Below are positions 14,318-21,741 of a stretch of DNA of 25,260 nt, in pieces. The notes beneath the pieces were generated by a model that saw only the letters and a program-made list of their open reading frames with translations, was not told the origin of the DNA and did no database searches. The position numbers and the translations under genes were made by a program. The stretch is taken from positions 64,001 through 89,260 of IMG/VR virus record IMGVR_UViG_3300023171_000010; one strand, given 5' to 3'. This DNA comes from a virus. Position 1 is the stretch's first letter, and the number at the start of each line of letters is the position of its first letter.

Positions 14318-14548
14318 ATGGGCTCAATCAAGATAACTGAAACATCTCAAGATGGCAATCTATCCTCTACAGTTGAATATGAATTCAGTGATTTCCAAGA
14401 TTATATTTCTTGGCGTAATCTGCAAAGTAAACAACTGAAAGATTCTCTGATGGATATCTTTGGTGGACTTGGGGAGCTTCCAGGGGAAGAACAACAGGCA
14501 GAGATTGTAGATATTTCTGTTGGGAAGAAGAAGGAGACAAAACATTGA
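14318..14548 (+). CDS. Small hypothetical protein, 76 aa
   Basis: The ATG at 14318 begins one base after the previous stop (MGSIKITETSQDGNLSSTVE). A longer in-frame reading would overlap the 14143 gene. The protein has a beta N-terminus and a Lys/Gln-rich helix (DYISWRNLQSKQLKDSLMDI). It ends by overlapping the TTG of the next gene. The function is unknown. Confidence 0.65.
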   Translation: MGSIKITETSQDGNLSSTVEYEFSDFQDYISWRNLQSKQLKDSLMDIFGGLGELPGEEQQAEIVDISVGKKKETKH

Positions 14549-14751
14549 GTAAAAGTAAAACTGTAAGTTTCCCACTATTTGGGATTCTAGGGCTGATCTT
14601 TGTAACATTGAAATTGGCTGAAATTGGTGCTGTCACTACATGGAGTTGGCTTTGGGTGCTTAGTCCCTTTTGGTTGCCAGTTGCTGTAATGTTGAGTATC
14701 ATGACAGTTATATTCATCGGAGCTTTGATTGTAGCTGCGGCGAGTAAGTAA
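14545..14751 (+). CDS. Small two-helix membrane protein, 68 aa
   Basis: TTG start with AAGGAG upstream, overlapping the previous stop by four bases. Hydrophobic segments at about 9-26 (FPLFGILGLIFVTLKLAEIG) and 37-65 (WVLSPFWLPVAVMLSIMTVI), joined by the Trp-rich turn TTWSWLWV. This pattern resembles small phage proteins annotated as transmembrane Fragile-X-F-like, a name without a known phage role. It probably sits in the inner membrane. Confidence 0.75.
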   Translation: MSKSKTVSFPLFGILGLIFVTLKLAEIGAVTTWSWLWVLSPFWLPVAVMLSIMTVIFIGALIVAAASK

Positions 14752-14789
14752 AGAATTTAGCGAGAGCTAGATAAAGTAGTAAACAATCC

Positions 14790-14803
14790 TCACAATAATG
14801 TGA
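14790..14803. repeat. Short inverted repeat upstream of the SSB gene
   Basis: TCACA (14790-14794) and TGTGA (14799-14803) flank ATAA. It lies in the 86-base gap (14752-14837) before the SSB gene. There is no T-run, so it might be an operator or chance. No convincing promoter is seen in the gap. Confidence 0.25.
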
Positions 14804-14837
14804 ACAAAACTATACACAACTTAATAGAGAGAAATAA

Positions 14838-15533
14838 ATGACTAACAAAACTGAAGTGATCGTCCGTGAGTTGCCTAAATCTGGTGGCCTTGAAACTGTA
14901 AATATCTACATCAAGAACGCCGTTGTATTTTATGCAGCAGTTCATGAAGCGAAGAAAAAGTATCAGAGTGAATCGAAAGAGTTCAGCGCTCAAGTGTTTG
15001 TGGATGAGGAAGCTAAGGACAAGCTACTTGATGAAGTTATGGTTAACAAAACCTTTGCTGAGGTTGGTGTAACGAAAACATCGAAACCGCCTAGGAAGAT
15101 CAAGTACATGACTTCTGAGCAAGCTGAAGAGGGTAAGGTTAACTACGATGTGGTTAAAGGTATGTGGGGTTTCAACGTTGCTAAACCAGAATTTAGCAAA
15201 AAGAATAACCCTATGACTGTTAACGTTATTAATACCGAAGGTGAAGCTTTTACTGATAACATCGGCAACGGCAGTGTGGTTAACTTGAAACTATTTGGCT
15301 ACCGAAATGTTGACAATCAAGTTGTGATTACTTTGGATACTGTACAAGTGGTTGAGCACATTCCGTTTGAAGGTCGTACTGCATCGGACAGTGTTGATGA
15401 CGATATTCTTGGTAGCTACAAAGTGAAGAAGGTTGAAGCCAAACCTGTTGAACAAGAGAAGGAAGCTCCAGAAGCTAAACCTACTCCACAACCTGAACCC
15501 GAGTTTGATGACTCTGATTCGCTGCCATTTTAG
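14838..15533 (+). CDS. Single-stranded DNA-binding protein, T7 gp2.5-like, 231 aa
   Basis: It coats single-stranded DNA at the fork and contacts other replication proteins through its acidic tail. The size and start (MTNKTEVIVRELPKSGGLET) and the position among replication genes fit gp2.5-type SSBs (T7: 232 aa). The middle holds basic and aromatic strands (KPPRKIKYM; VKGMWGFNVAKPEFSKKNNP). A low-complexity Glu/Pro linker (EKEAPEAKPTPQPEPE) leads to the tail EFDDSDSLPF, the acidic tip ending in Pro-Phe that is diagnostic of bacterial and phage SSBs. The SD is AGAGAGAAATAA. The OB-fold itself I infer rather than see. Confidence 0.82.
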   Translation: MTNKTEVIVRELPKSGGLETVNIYIKNAVVFYAAVHEAKKKYQSESKEFSAQVFVDEEAKDKLLDEVMVNKTFAEVGVTKTSKPPRKIKYMTSEQAEEGKVNYDVVKGMWGFNVAKPEFSKKNNPMTVNVINTEGEAFTDNIGNGSVVNLKLFGYRNVDNQVVITLDTVQVVEHIPFEGRTASDSVDDDILGSYKVKKVEAKPVEQEKEAPEAKPTPQPEPEFDDSDSLPF

Positions 15534-15544
15534 TAGTTGAAAAC

Positions 15545-15564
15545 GGAGGGCGTAAAAGCCCTCC
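15545..15564 (+). terminator. Perfect hairpin just after the SSB gene, possible terminator lacking its T-run
   Basis: GGAGGGC (15545-15551) pairs exactly with GCCCTCC (15558-15564), loop GTAAAA. The expected run of T after the stem is missing (CATTCAAAGG follows), and the HNH gene starts 17 bases later. It may be a weak terminator, an RNA stabiliser, or a terminator altered when the HNH gene arrived. Confidence 0.4.
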
Positions 15565-15581
15565 CATTCAAAGGGGTAATG

Positions 15582-16163
15582 ATGGGGAAGTATTATAAAC
15601 CTGTATTCGGGGTTGGTATTAATGACTTAGACAGAGACGTAACTTGGAAGGTTGATGGAAAGAGGGTTGCTTGTCCAATCTACCGAACTTGGCAAAACAT
15701 GTTAGGTCGTTCTTATGACACAGAATTTCACAAACGGCATCCATCGTATAGCGATTGTTCTGTTATAGATGGGTGGATTCATTTGAGCGATTTTGAAAAG
15801 TGGATGTTGACACAAGATTGGAAAGGTAAACAACTGGATAAAGATATTATACTGCCCGGTAATAAAGTTTATTCACCAGAAACTTGTGCCTTTGTTGATA
15901 AGAAGCTTAATTTGTTTATCATGGACACTGCTGCAACAAGGGGTGAGTGGCCTATAGGTGTCAGCTGGAATAAAAGGGACCAAACTTTTAAAGCAGAAAT
16001 CCGAAATCCTTTTACACACCGACGGGAAGGGCTTGGTTACTACGATAACCCAGAAGATGGTCACTTAGCTTGGAAGAAACGTAAACATGAGTTTGCATGT
16101 TTATATGCCGAACAACAAACTGATCAACGAGTAGCTGAAGCACTTCGCACACGCTATCTATAA
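15582..16163 (+). CDS. HNH-like homing-type endonuclease (LDKD/GNK type), 193 aa
   Basis: It is paralogous to the gene at 23553. Shared parts in order: GINDLDRDV, CPIYRTWQNMLGRSY, DGWIHLSDFEKWM, LDKDIILPGNKVYSPETCAFV (split by the same spacing), and a C-terminal AP2-like or DNA-binding part (WPIGVSWNKRDQTFKAEI). The LDKD...GNKxYSxxxC block matches phage and prophage HNH-like proteins with a Cys-based metal site. The ATG at 15582 is chosen because AAGGGG is five bases away; the ATG at 15579 is too close to it, and the TTG at 15537 lies at the hairpin. Activity is not shown. It sits right after the SSB gene, as expected for an intergenic homing gene. Confidence 0.72.
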   Translation: MGKYYKPVFGVGINDLDRDVTWKVDGKRVACPIYRTWQNMLGRSYDTEFHKRHPSYSDCSVIDGWIHLSDFEKWMLTQDWKGKQLDKDIILPGNKVYSPETCAFVDKKLNLFIMDTAATRGEWPIGVSWNKRDQTFKAEIRNPFTHRREGLGYYDNPEDGHLAWKKRKHEFACLYAEQQTDQRVAEALRTRYL

Positions 16164-16182
16164 TTTAACTTAGGAGAAACAA

Positions 16183-16455
16183 ATGACTGCACTGAATAAA
16201 GAAGCACTCTACACCCGAGCTAAGGCTCTGTACAACGAAGTGGTAACTCTGGAACAAGACCTTGAAGCACTCGCTGATGAGTTTACTTTCCAGAAAGACG
16301 AGAATGTAAACGGTCTAAAGAAAGACATTGTCAAAGCAACTCTTAAGGCTGCTGAAACATATGTTCGTAATAACGTAGAGAAAGTAGAAGAGAAGATTGT
16401 TAAAGATCAGGAATTCTTGGAGTTTTATAAAGAGCTTTCTGGTGAGTATCAATAA
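16183..16455 (+). CDS. Small helical phage protein, possibly a DNA-binding or transcription accessory, 90 aa
   Basis: It is almost entirely helical: MTALNKEALYTRAKALYNEV, VTLEQDLEALADEFTFQKDE, then GLKKDIVKATLKAAETYVRN. The layout of a coiled helix followed by a short turn (EFTF) and GLKKDI is one I have seen in small phage proteins, and it superficially recalls the T4 DsbA type. I do not claim that homology. The SD is TTAGGAGAAACAA. The gene ends just before the terminator at 16465-16491. Confidence 0.7.
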   Translation: MTALNKEALYTRAKALYNEVVTLEQDLEALADEFTFQKDENVNGLKKDIVKATLKAAETYVRNNVEKVEEKIVKDQEFLEFYKELSGEYQ

Positions 16456-16464
16456 GATTTACTG

Positions 16465-16491
16465 AGGGGAGCTTTTTGCTCCCTTTTGTTT
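16465..16491 (+). terminator. Rho-independent terminator
   Basis: GGGAGC (16467-16472), loop TTTTT, GCTCCC (16478-16483), then TTTTGTTT. It ends the unit that starts at the promoter 13633-13661. The SD of the exonuclease gene lies just after it, so expression downstream needs read-through or another promoter. Confidence 0.8.
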
Positions 16492-16506
16492 AAGTGGGAG
16501 AACGGA

Positions 16507-17508
16507 GTGACAAAACTAACATCAATAATTGACCTAGATTACGTAAAGTATGCTTCTGCATCAGTTGGTGAAAAACGTTCTATCATCGTCACTCACAAAT
16601 CATCAGGCCGTGAGAAAGAATTCAATACACGAACTGAGTTCTACGGACGAGATAAAGCAAAGTCTGGTGGTTGGCTTGGTGAACTAAACTCTAAACGCGA
16701 TAGTCCTTTTTCTGTTGATGAGTTTGAGATTGTAGACCAGCAGATTGCAGAACCAATTGACCACGTATTGCAGATTGCAAAGACTCAAGTTGAAGGCGAT
16801 CTAAAGCGACTTGGTACAAAAAAATACAAAGCATTCTTGGGTAAAGGTGATAGCTTTCGTGTTGAACTGTCTACGCTTAAAAAGTACAAAGATAACAGAA
16901 AGGATATGTTACGCCCTCTTCATATGGATGCTGTGACAGAGTACCTTGAACGGAAGTTTAAAGCTGAGGTTGTGACAGACATTGAAGCAGATGACCGATG
17001 TGTGATTGAAGCTTACAATAATCCTAATGCTGTAATTCAGGGCCTTGACAAAGATTACTACGGACAGCCTGTCAAGTTCTTTAACGTCAACCGTCCAGAT
17101 GAAGGTACTCAAGATTGTAACCAGTTTGGAAGTTTGTGGTTAGACGATAAGGGTGATGTTCGGGGTATTGGCAGGATGCATCTGTATTGGCAGATGGCAA
17201 GCAACGACACCTCTGACAACTATGCAGCTAATTGCTTCTCAGACATTAAGTGGGCGGGGAAATCAGCCTACAAAAGCCTTGTAGAAGCTAAGACAGACAC
17301 TGAGGCATGGGAGAAGCTTAAAGGGATTTTCCAGTACCTTTATCCCGAAGAAAAGACTGTTTTAGGCTGGAGAAATGACCCTATCAACCTCACTTGGGAT
17401 TATGTTTTGAATGAGATGTTTGTGATGGCTCGGATGCTTAGGTTTGAAGGTGAGAACTTGAATGCTTATGATGTGATGGATAAATTGGGAGTTAGTTATG
17501 CAAATTGA
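16507..17508 (+). CDS. 5'-3' exonuclease of the FEN/T7 gp6 type, 333 aa
   Basis: Probably the exonuclease that removes RNA primers and degrades host DNA or processes ends. Acidic metal-site residues appear in the order of this family: IIDLDYVKY near the N-terminus (Asp9, Asp11), DIEADDRCV (Glu160, Asp162, Asp163), LDKDYYG (Asp181), and MASNDTSDNYAAN (Asp234, Asp237), matching the GxxxDN/DxxDN step. The GTG at 16507, with GGGAG upstream, is preferred to a TTG at 16486 that lies in the terminator T-run. Length is close to T7 gp6 (300 aa). It follows SSB and polymerase as in T7-like gene orders. Its end overlaps the next gene by 11 bases. Confidence 0.8.
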   Translation: MTKLTSIIDLDYVKYASASVGEKRSIIVTHKSSGREKEFNTRTEFYGRDKAKSGGWLGELNSKRDSPFSVDEFEIVDQQIAEPIDHVLQIAKTQVEGDLKRLGTKKYKAFLGKGDSFRVELSTLKKYKDNRKDMLRPLHMDAVTEYLERKFKAEVVTDIEADDRCVIEAYNNPNAVIQGLDKDYYGQPVKFFNVNRPDEGTQDCNQFGSLWLDDKGDVRGIGRMHLYWQMASNDTSDNYAANCFSDIKWAGKSAYKSLVEAKTDTEAWEKLKGIFQYLYPEEKTVLGWRNDPINLTWDYVLNEMFVMARMLRFEGENLNAYDVMDKLGVSYAN

Positions 17509-17782
17509 AAAACTTGTAGAGATTCTTAACGAAATTAATTATCCCGTTCTTTTTGAAGTTGACCTAGAATCTATCTGGCAAATTGATGACGATAATATTT
17601 CTTGGAATAAAGATGGTAATAGGTTTGATCTAGAAAATGGAGAAGGTGAAACTTACTCTGGTTATCTTCCTGAAGGTTATACTGTTCAAGATAAATATGT
17701 AATCTGTAACGTTGATACACAATGTGGTCAATGGGTTACACATATCTTTTCAGCACTGAAAGAAGTGACGGCCCTTGAATGA
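17498..17782 (+). CDS. Hypothetical phage protein, 94 aa
   Basis: MQIEKLVEILNEINYPVLFE leads into an acidic beta-rich domain (LENGEGETYSGYLPEGYTVQ) and ends with a helical tail. It overlaps the exonuclease gene by 11 bases and the HNH nuclease gene by four (ATGA). No family is recognised. Confidence 0.65.
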   Translation: MQIEKLVEILNEINYPVLFEVDLESIWQIDDDNISWNKDGNRFDLENGEGETYSGYLPEGYTVQDKYVICNVDTQCGQWVTHIFSALKEVTALE

Positions 17783-18378
17783 CACTCCCAACCCAAGCAG
17801 ACATTGATAAACGTAAAGCTAATCTTGAAAAATTCTTAAAAGAAATTGATCCGGTGACAGGGAAGTCACATGAGAAAAGTATGGTCAGTGTGGTACGTTC
17901 ATCTATCCGTAAGGCGTGGATGCGATCACCTACGAAGCTCGCTTATTTGTACATGAAAACAGAGCCTGATATGGACCCTAACACTCGCACAAAGTGGAGA
18001 GTCATGTGCGAGTGTTGTGGGGAGTATTTCAAGATTAACGAAGTTGAGTGTGACCACATTGAAGGGAACAATACGTTTACTAAAGTCTCAGACTTTCAAG
18101 CTTACTTTGACAGCATCTTGATGGTTGGATTTGATGGGTTGCAAATCTTGTGTTCTGAGAACTGTCACCCCACAAAGACCCTGGCAGAAAAGCTTGACAT
18201 ATCTTTTGAATCTGCTAAAATTGAACGTGAAGTAATTAAAATCTGTAAACTGAAAGCATCACAAATTGATTGTTGGCTAAAAGAGCGGAATGTTGTAGTC
18301 GCTAAGAATCCTAAAAGTAGACGTGATGCTGTTCGTAATGTTTTAGAACAGGAGAAATACAATGAGCAAGCTAAGTAA
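17779..18378 (+). CDS. HNH (beta-beta-alpha metal) endonuclease, 199 aa
   Basis: Probably the recombination or DNA-debranching nuclease of the module, taking the place that gp3 endonuclease I has in T7. The nuclease core is zinc-finger-like: MCECCGEYFK (Cys77, Cys80), VECDHIEGNN (Asp92-His93), and LCSENCHPTK (Cys125, Cys129, His130). Before it lies a basic helix (VVRSSIRKAWMRSPTKLAYL) and after it a helical tail with another basic patch (NPKSRRDAVRN). Unlike the other HNH genes here it has no AP2 part and is joined by overlaps to both neighbours, so I read it as a resident replication gene rather than a homing gene. A T4 endonuclease VII-like role is possible. Confidence 0.7.
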   Translation: MTLPTQADIDKRKANLEKFLKEIDPVTGKSHEKSMVSVVRSSIRKAWMRSPTKLAYLYMKTEPDMDPNTRTKWRVMCECCGEYFKINEVECDHIEGNNTFTKVSDFQAYFDSILMVGFDGLQILCSENCHPTKTLAEKLDISFESAKIEREVIKICKLKASQIDCWLKERNVVVAKNPKSRRDAVRNVLEQEKYNEQAK

Positions 18379-18535
18379 AGAGACTATGTACACAGAGCTT
18401 AGTATTCAAATTGGTTCATTAACGGCTAAAGTTGATAAGATTTTAGAACTACTTCTTGAACAACAAAAGCCTTACACTATCACCCAGACAGTTAATATTC
18501 TTGATGATGAGAAGTTTCGGGAGGAGTTCAAATAA
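18362..18535 (+). CDS. Small hypothetical protein with helical N-terminus, 57 aa
   Basis: MSKLSKETMYTELSIQIGSL continues with a Leu-rich heptad (AKVDKILELLLEQQ) and ends DDEKFREEFK. The first 33 residues are probably a coiled coil. It overlaps the HNH nuclease gene by 17 bases and joins the next gene by TAATG. AGGAGAAATACA is the SD. Confidence 0.65.
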   Translation: MSKLSKETMYTELSIQIGSLTAKVDKILELLLEQQKPYTITQTVNILDDEKFREEFK

Positions 18536-18672
18536 TGTCACTTAAAGATAACATTACTCTGTCAATGTCGTACTATGACGGACATTATCTGGTTATTAAT
18601 GCTCTGGTTCAATACTATACATTCTTCTATGTGTGGCTCACTTGTATTGACACTTCTGTGTTTGGGTTTTAG
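18535..18672 (+). CDS. Small protein, aromatic and partly hydrophobic, 45 aa
   Basis: MSLKDNITLSMSYYDGHYLV is followed by INALVQYYTFFYVWLTCIDT and ends SVFGF. Residues 19-38 may be a membrane segment rich in Tyr and Phe. TAATG overlap upstream; the next ATG is two bases after its stop. Confidence 0.5.
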   Translation: MSLKDNITLSMSYYDGHYLVINALVQYYTFFYVWLTCIDTSVFGF

Positions 18673-18674
18673 CT

Positions 18675-18845
18675 ATGACTACTAAACTTCCTTGTCTAGT
18701 TCATAGGATTAAGCTTCAAACTGTGATTGATTTTTGGACTGAAGACTATCAAAACGATGATTATGTTGTTAAAGATACAGCTATAGATTCTTTGACCAAT
18801 GAACTTGTAGTAGTCTTGGAGAGAAAAGAAGATGGGCGAGATTAG
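18675..18845 (+). CDS. Small hypothetical protein, 56 aa
   Basis: MTTKLPCLVHRIKLQTVIDF then WTEDYQNDDYVVKDTAIDSL, ending VLERKEDGRD. It looks like a small beta-sheet domain. It overlaps the next gene by 14 bases. No SD is obvious (only TTTTAGCT precedes it), so translation probably depends on coupling. Confidence 0.55.
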   Translation: MTTKLPCLVHRIKLQTVIDFWTEDYQNDDYVVKDTAIDSLTNELVVVLERKEDGRD

Positions 18846-19071
18846 AGAGTTATTTCCTAAGAAGGCTGTGCAAGCTGCTGCCTCTAACAGAGAACCACAG
18901 GAAATTATTACAGACTTCCATAATAAGCTTGATGAAGTGTTAGATGAGTTTAATACATTGTCTGTTAGAGATAAGTACGAAGTTGTAGAGAGTTTGACGA
19001 TTATGAATAAGGATCTGTTTAAGCTTTATATGGATCTACGTAAGCGTCATGAATTTCATTTGAATAATTGA
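18832..19071 (+). CDS. Small helical hypothetical protein, 79 aa
   Basis: MGEIRELFPKKAVQAAASNR is followed by an acidic, helix-rich segment (ITDFHNKLDEVLDEFNTLSV) and ends LRKRHEFHLNN. GGAGAGAAAAGAAG is the SD. No motif is recognised. It lies just before the HTH exonuclease gene. Confidence 0.7.
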   Translation: MGEIRELFPKKAVQAAASNREPQEIITDFHNKLDEVLDEFNTLSVRDKYEVVESLTIMNKDLFKLYMDLRKRHEFHLNN

Positions 19072-19083
19072 GGGGTGATTGGT

Positions 19084-20013
19084 TTGAGTAATTGGAAAGA
19101 AGAAGCTTTGAAACTAAAAGAGCAAGGTTTGTCTAGTCGAACTATTGGACGAATTCTTGGTAAAGGTAAATCTACAATTAATGATTATTTGTCTACAGTA
19201 AAAAAGATGTTTGCTAATGATGAAGTGTCAAATGAAAATGTAAAATCGGGACCACGAGTCTTATTTATTGACATTGAAACTTCCAGTCTCAGCTTGGCAG
19301 GTTGGAGGTTGTTTGATCAAAACTTCTCCTTGAATCAGATTGAGCGTGACTGGTTTTTGTTAAGTTTTTGTGCAAAGTGGGGGGACTCGGACGAATTGTT
19401 TTACATGGACAAGCGTAATGCTGTAGACATGTATGATGATAAAGAAATTCTTAAAACAATCTGGACTTTGATGAACGAGGCTCACTATATTGTTGGTCAG
19501 AACAGTAAGCGATTTGATACCAAGAAAATTAACGCGAAATTCATTGAACATGGGTTTCCACCACCCTCACCATACCGTCAGATTGATACATTAGAGCAAT
19601 CCAAGCGTTCGTTTGCTTTCACCAGTCACAAACTTGAGTATATGACAGACCTTCTTTGTACTAAATACAAGAAGAGTACACATGGTAAGTTTGCTGGCTA
19701 TGAATTGTGGCGTCAATGTTTGTTAGGTAATATTGAAGCTTTTGAGGAAATTGAGGAATACAATAAGCTTGATGTTTTGTCCCTCCAAGAGTTGTACGAG
19801 AAATTGTGTGTTTGGGACACTAAACTTCCTAATTTCTCTGTTCATAACGATGAAGTGGAAGAACAAGATATTTGGGTCGAAGATGGTTTTGTATTCTCCA
19901 ACAGCGCCAAATATCAATGTTATCGTAATGTTCAAACAGGTCAGTTCCGTCGAGGTAAAACAAATCTATTGAGCAAAGAAAAACGCCAAAGCTTGTTAGC
20001 TAATATTGTATAG
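19084..20013 (+). CDS. DEDDy 3'-5' exonuclease fused to a helix-turn-helix, 309 aa
   Basis: Residues 1-38 carry a helix-turn-helix of the resolvase type (LKEQGLSSRTIGRILGKGKS, TINDYL). Then a RNase H-like exonuclease follows: FIDIETSS (Asp63, Glu65), VGQNSKRFDTKKIN (Asp145) and YNKLDVLSLQELY (Tyr226, Asp230), which are the DEDDy residues. The C-terminus (KYQCYRNVQTGQFRRGK) looks like a zinc-ribbon position from which most Cys have been lost. It could be a DNA-targeted proofreading, repair or host-degrading nuclease. TTG at 19084 is taken as start because GAGGGGTGAT is well placed; GTG at 19075 is too near the SD. The DNA polymerase has its own proofreading domain, so this is additional. Confidence 0.75.
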   Translation: MSNWKEEALKLKEQGLSSRTIGRILGKGKSTINDYLSTVKKMFANDEVSNENVKSGPRVLFIDIETSSLSLAGWRLFDQNFSLNQIERDWFLLSFCAKWGDSDELFYMDKRNAVDMYDDKEILKTIWTLMNEAHYIVGQNSKRFDTKKINAKFIEHGFPPPSPYRQIDTLEQSKRSFAFTSHKLEYMTDLLCTKYKKSTHGKFAGYELWRQCLLGNIEAFEEIEEYNKLDVLSLQELYEKLCVWDTKLPNFSVHNDEVEEQDIWVEDGFVFSNSAKYQCYRNVQTGQFRRGKTNLLSKEKRQSLLANIV

Positions 20014-20021
20014 AGGGTGAT

Positions 20022-20671
20022 ATGCCGGTAAGATCAAAACTAGAAGGACTTGCATTTGGACGATGGAACGTCCTGTCTTATGCGGGTTTGGTTGGTAAAA
20101 ATGCAAGTTGGAATTGCTTGTGTGCTTGTGGTACTGAACGTGCAGTGCTAGGATTTTTGTTGAAGAATGGAGACTCTACTTCCTGCGGTTGTTACTATGA
20201 AGATATTAAGAATCTCCCGAGAACGCATGGAATGAGTAATACACGCCCTCATCGTATTTGGGGTTCAATGAAAAATAGATGTAACTCTGATGATTTCAAA
20301 GATTATGGATCAAGGGGTATTACATATTGTGAATCTTGGGAGTCTTTTGAAGGGTTTTGGGCTGACATGCAAGAAGGTTATTCCGATAATCTGGAATTAG
20401 ACAGAATTGATGTTAATGGTACTTACTGTAAAGAAAATTGTCGGTGGGTTGATAAATCCACCGACAATACAATCGCAGGAAAAGCAACTTAAATACATCA
20501 GGATACACAGGAGTAAGTTATTACTTATCTAGGGATCAATGGGAAGCTTACATAACAGTTAATAAACAATTTATAAAGCTTGGATATTTCTCAACTGCTG
20601 AGTTAGCCTATAATGCAAGACAAGCGGCTGAGATGAAATACTTTGGATATCTAAAAGAAGGTAGAGAATAA
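20022..20671 (+). pseudogene. Frameshifted HNH-AP2 homing-type endonuclease, 216 aa if restored
   Basis: The first frame (20022-20492) gives zinc-finger-like WNCLCACGTERA and TSCGCYYED, then RIWGSMKNRC, YGSRGITYCESWESFEGFW and LELDRIDVNGTYCKENCRWV, a known HNH-like layout. It ends early after DKST. In the -1 frame the sequence continues R-Q-Y-N-R-R-K-S-N-L, then NTSGYTGVSYYLSRDQWEAY and YFSTAELAYNARQAAEMKYF to the stop at 20669, a clear AP2 domain. One base is missing near 20462 (ACC|GAC), so two domains are split. The SD is GAGGGTGAT and the AP2 stop abuts the next ATG. The gene could be dead, or the base could be lost in sequencing. The first frame could still make a truncated protein. Confidence 0.75.
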
Positions 20672-20983
20672 ATGAGCATTCACAACCGAGTACACGAAGC
20701 ATATAAACATCAGATTGAAAGGGACTTTAAAGAGTCTAACCTTCCCCAAACTATCAACGGACTGTTAGACTTTCTTTGTGATGATGAAGAACGAGGAGAT
20801 TATCGAGTCTACCACTTGAATGATGTCTATGAAAAGACTACACTGAAGCAACGTCTTAACGTGTTGTGGCTAGTACCTTTTTGGTGGATTATTGCGCCAT
20901 TTAAGTGGGTGTTTACTGGAAAGGCTGGCGTAAGTCAACATAGTAAAGTTGGTAAATGGCTGGCTAAGATAACCGGATTGTAA
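20672..20983 (+). CDS. Small protein with C-terminal membrane segment, 103 aa
   Basis: The N-terminal two thirds are soluble and helical (MSIHNRVHEAYKHQIERDFK; INGLLDFLCDDEERGDYRVY). Then LNVLWLVPFWWIIAPFKWVF (residues about 62-81) is a single Trp-rich membrane helix, with a basic tail ending VGKWLAKITGL. It is unrecognised. The ATG follows directly on the AP2 stop, with AAGAAGG before it. Confidence 0.7.
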   Translation: MSIHNRVHEAYKHQIERDFKESNLPQTINGLLDFLCDDEERGDYRVYHLNDVYEKTTLKQRLNVLWLVPFWWIIAPFKWVFTGKAGVSQHSKVGKWLAKITGL

Positions 20984-20996
20984 AAGGAGATTTAAT

Positions 20997-21155
20997 TTGC
21001 CAATAGAAGCCGCGATAATTGGAGGAACCTTCTTTTTATATGTAACAGTGAAATGGAGCTTTTGTGTAATAAATAGATTATTATTGAGCTATTCTGTCCG
21101 TAAAAATGATAGGGAGTTCCTTCACAGACAAAGGGAATATTTCAGGGGTAAATAA
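20997..21155 (+). CDS. Small membrane-anchored protein, 52 aa
   Basis: TTG start after AAAAGGAGATTTAA gives MPIEAAIIGGTFFLYVTVKW, a hydrophobic helix at about 4-30, and a basic C-terminus SVRKNDREFLHRQREYFRGK. It would sit in the inner membrane with its basic tail in the cytoplasm. It is unrecognised. The next gene starts right after its stop. Confidence 0.65.
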   Translation: MPIEAAIIGGTFFLYVTVKWSFCVINRLLLSYSVRKNDREFLHRQREYFRGK

Positions 21156-21326
21156 GTGGAAGACTCTCGCCTAAAGAATAGTGTATCACGGTTGGAAAAA
21201 GAAGTGGACATCCTCACAAAAGAGGTTTATACTTTAAACCAACAAATGAGTGGTATGCTCGACCAAATACAGAAATTGAAGAATATTGTTAAACAGACTG
21301 AGGAGAGGGTTGATGGAAGAAGCTAA
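21156..21326 (+). CDS. Small coiled-coil protein, 56 aa
   Basis: GTG start directly after the previous stop, with AGGGG seven bases upstream. MEDSRLKNSVSRLEKEVDIL, then TKEVYTLNQQMSGMLDQIQK, shows a continuous heptad pattern over nearly the full length, as in small phage proteins such as spanin-like or Lpp-like helices, but without a signal peptide. It overlaps the DUF3310 gene by 14 bases. Confidence 0.6.
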   Translation: MEDSRLKNSVSRLEKEVDILTKEVYTLNQQMSGMLDQIQKLKNIVKQTEERVDGRS

Positions 21327-21741
21327 GAAGTTTCGTGTAAGAGATGATATTTTGGTAAGTTATTATCTAGAACCTATTTCAGATGATGATACTCATGTAG
21401 TTTGGTGGATCGAGGATGATGGTACAAGAGAGTCAACCAAGTATCGAGCAGAGACCATTGAGAAGCATTTTGCAGATGGTACATTCAAGTTTGTTGATGT
21501 AAAACCACAGGATATTCAAGGTATTCAAACATCAGCCCTAGATAAACAAGTAAGCGGCAATCACTATAAAGATTGTGGTATTCAACCAATTGAATATATT
21601 CATGCCAATGGTTTGAACTACTTTGAGGGAAATGCTGTAAAATACATCACACGTCATCGTAAAAAGAATGGTAAAGCTGATATTGAGAAGGCTATTCATT
21701 ACCTTGAACTTTTACTTGAGATGGAGTATAAAGAACAATGA
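21313..21741 (+). CDS. DUF3310 protein, T7 gp1.7-like nucleotide kinase family, 142 aa
   Basis: Residues about 79-140 (QVSGNHYKDCGIQPIEYIHA; GNAVKYITRHRKKNGKADIE; KAIHYLELLLE) are the typical DUF3310 domain, the family that includes T7 gp1.7, described as a nucleotide kinase for dTMP and dGMP. The N-terminal part (RVRDDILVSYYLEPISDDDT) is a separate beta domain. The ATG at 21313 follows GAGGAGAGGGTTG. It is linked by ATGA to the DUF1937 gene and lies upstream of ThyX and NrdJ, which supports a role in dNTP supply. Kinase activity of this protein is not shown. Confidence 0.8.
   Translation: MEEAKKFRVRDDILVSYYLEPISDDDTHVVWWIEDDGTRESTKYRAETIEKHFADGTFKFVDVKPQDIQGIQTSALDKQVSGNHYKDCGIQPIEYIHANGLNYFEGNAVKYITRHRKKNGKADIEKAIHYLELLLEMEYKEQ

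Noticed and set aside
14752-14837. tRNA or ncRNA in the gap before SSB
   Set aside because: No cloverleaf-forming stems or anticodon arm are seen. Only a five-base inverted repeat is present.
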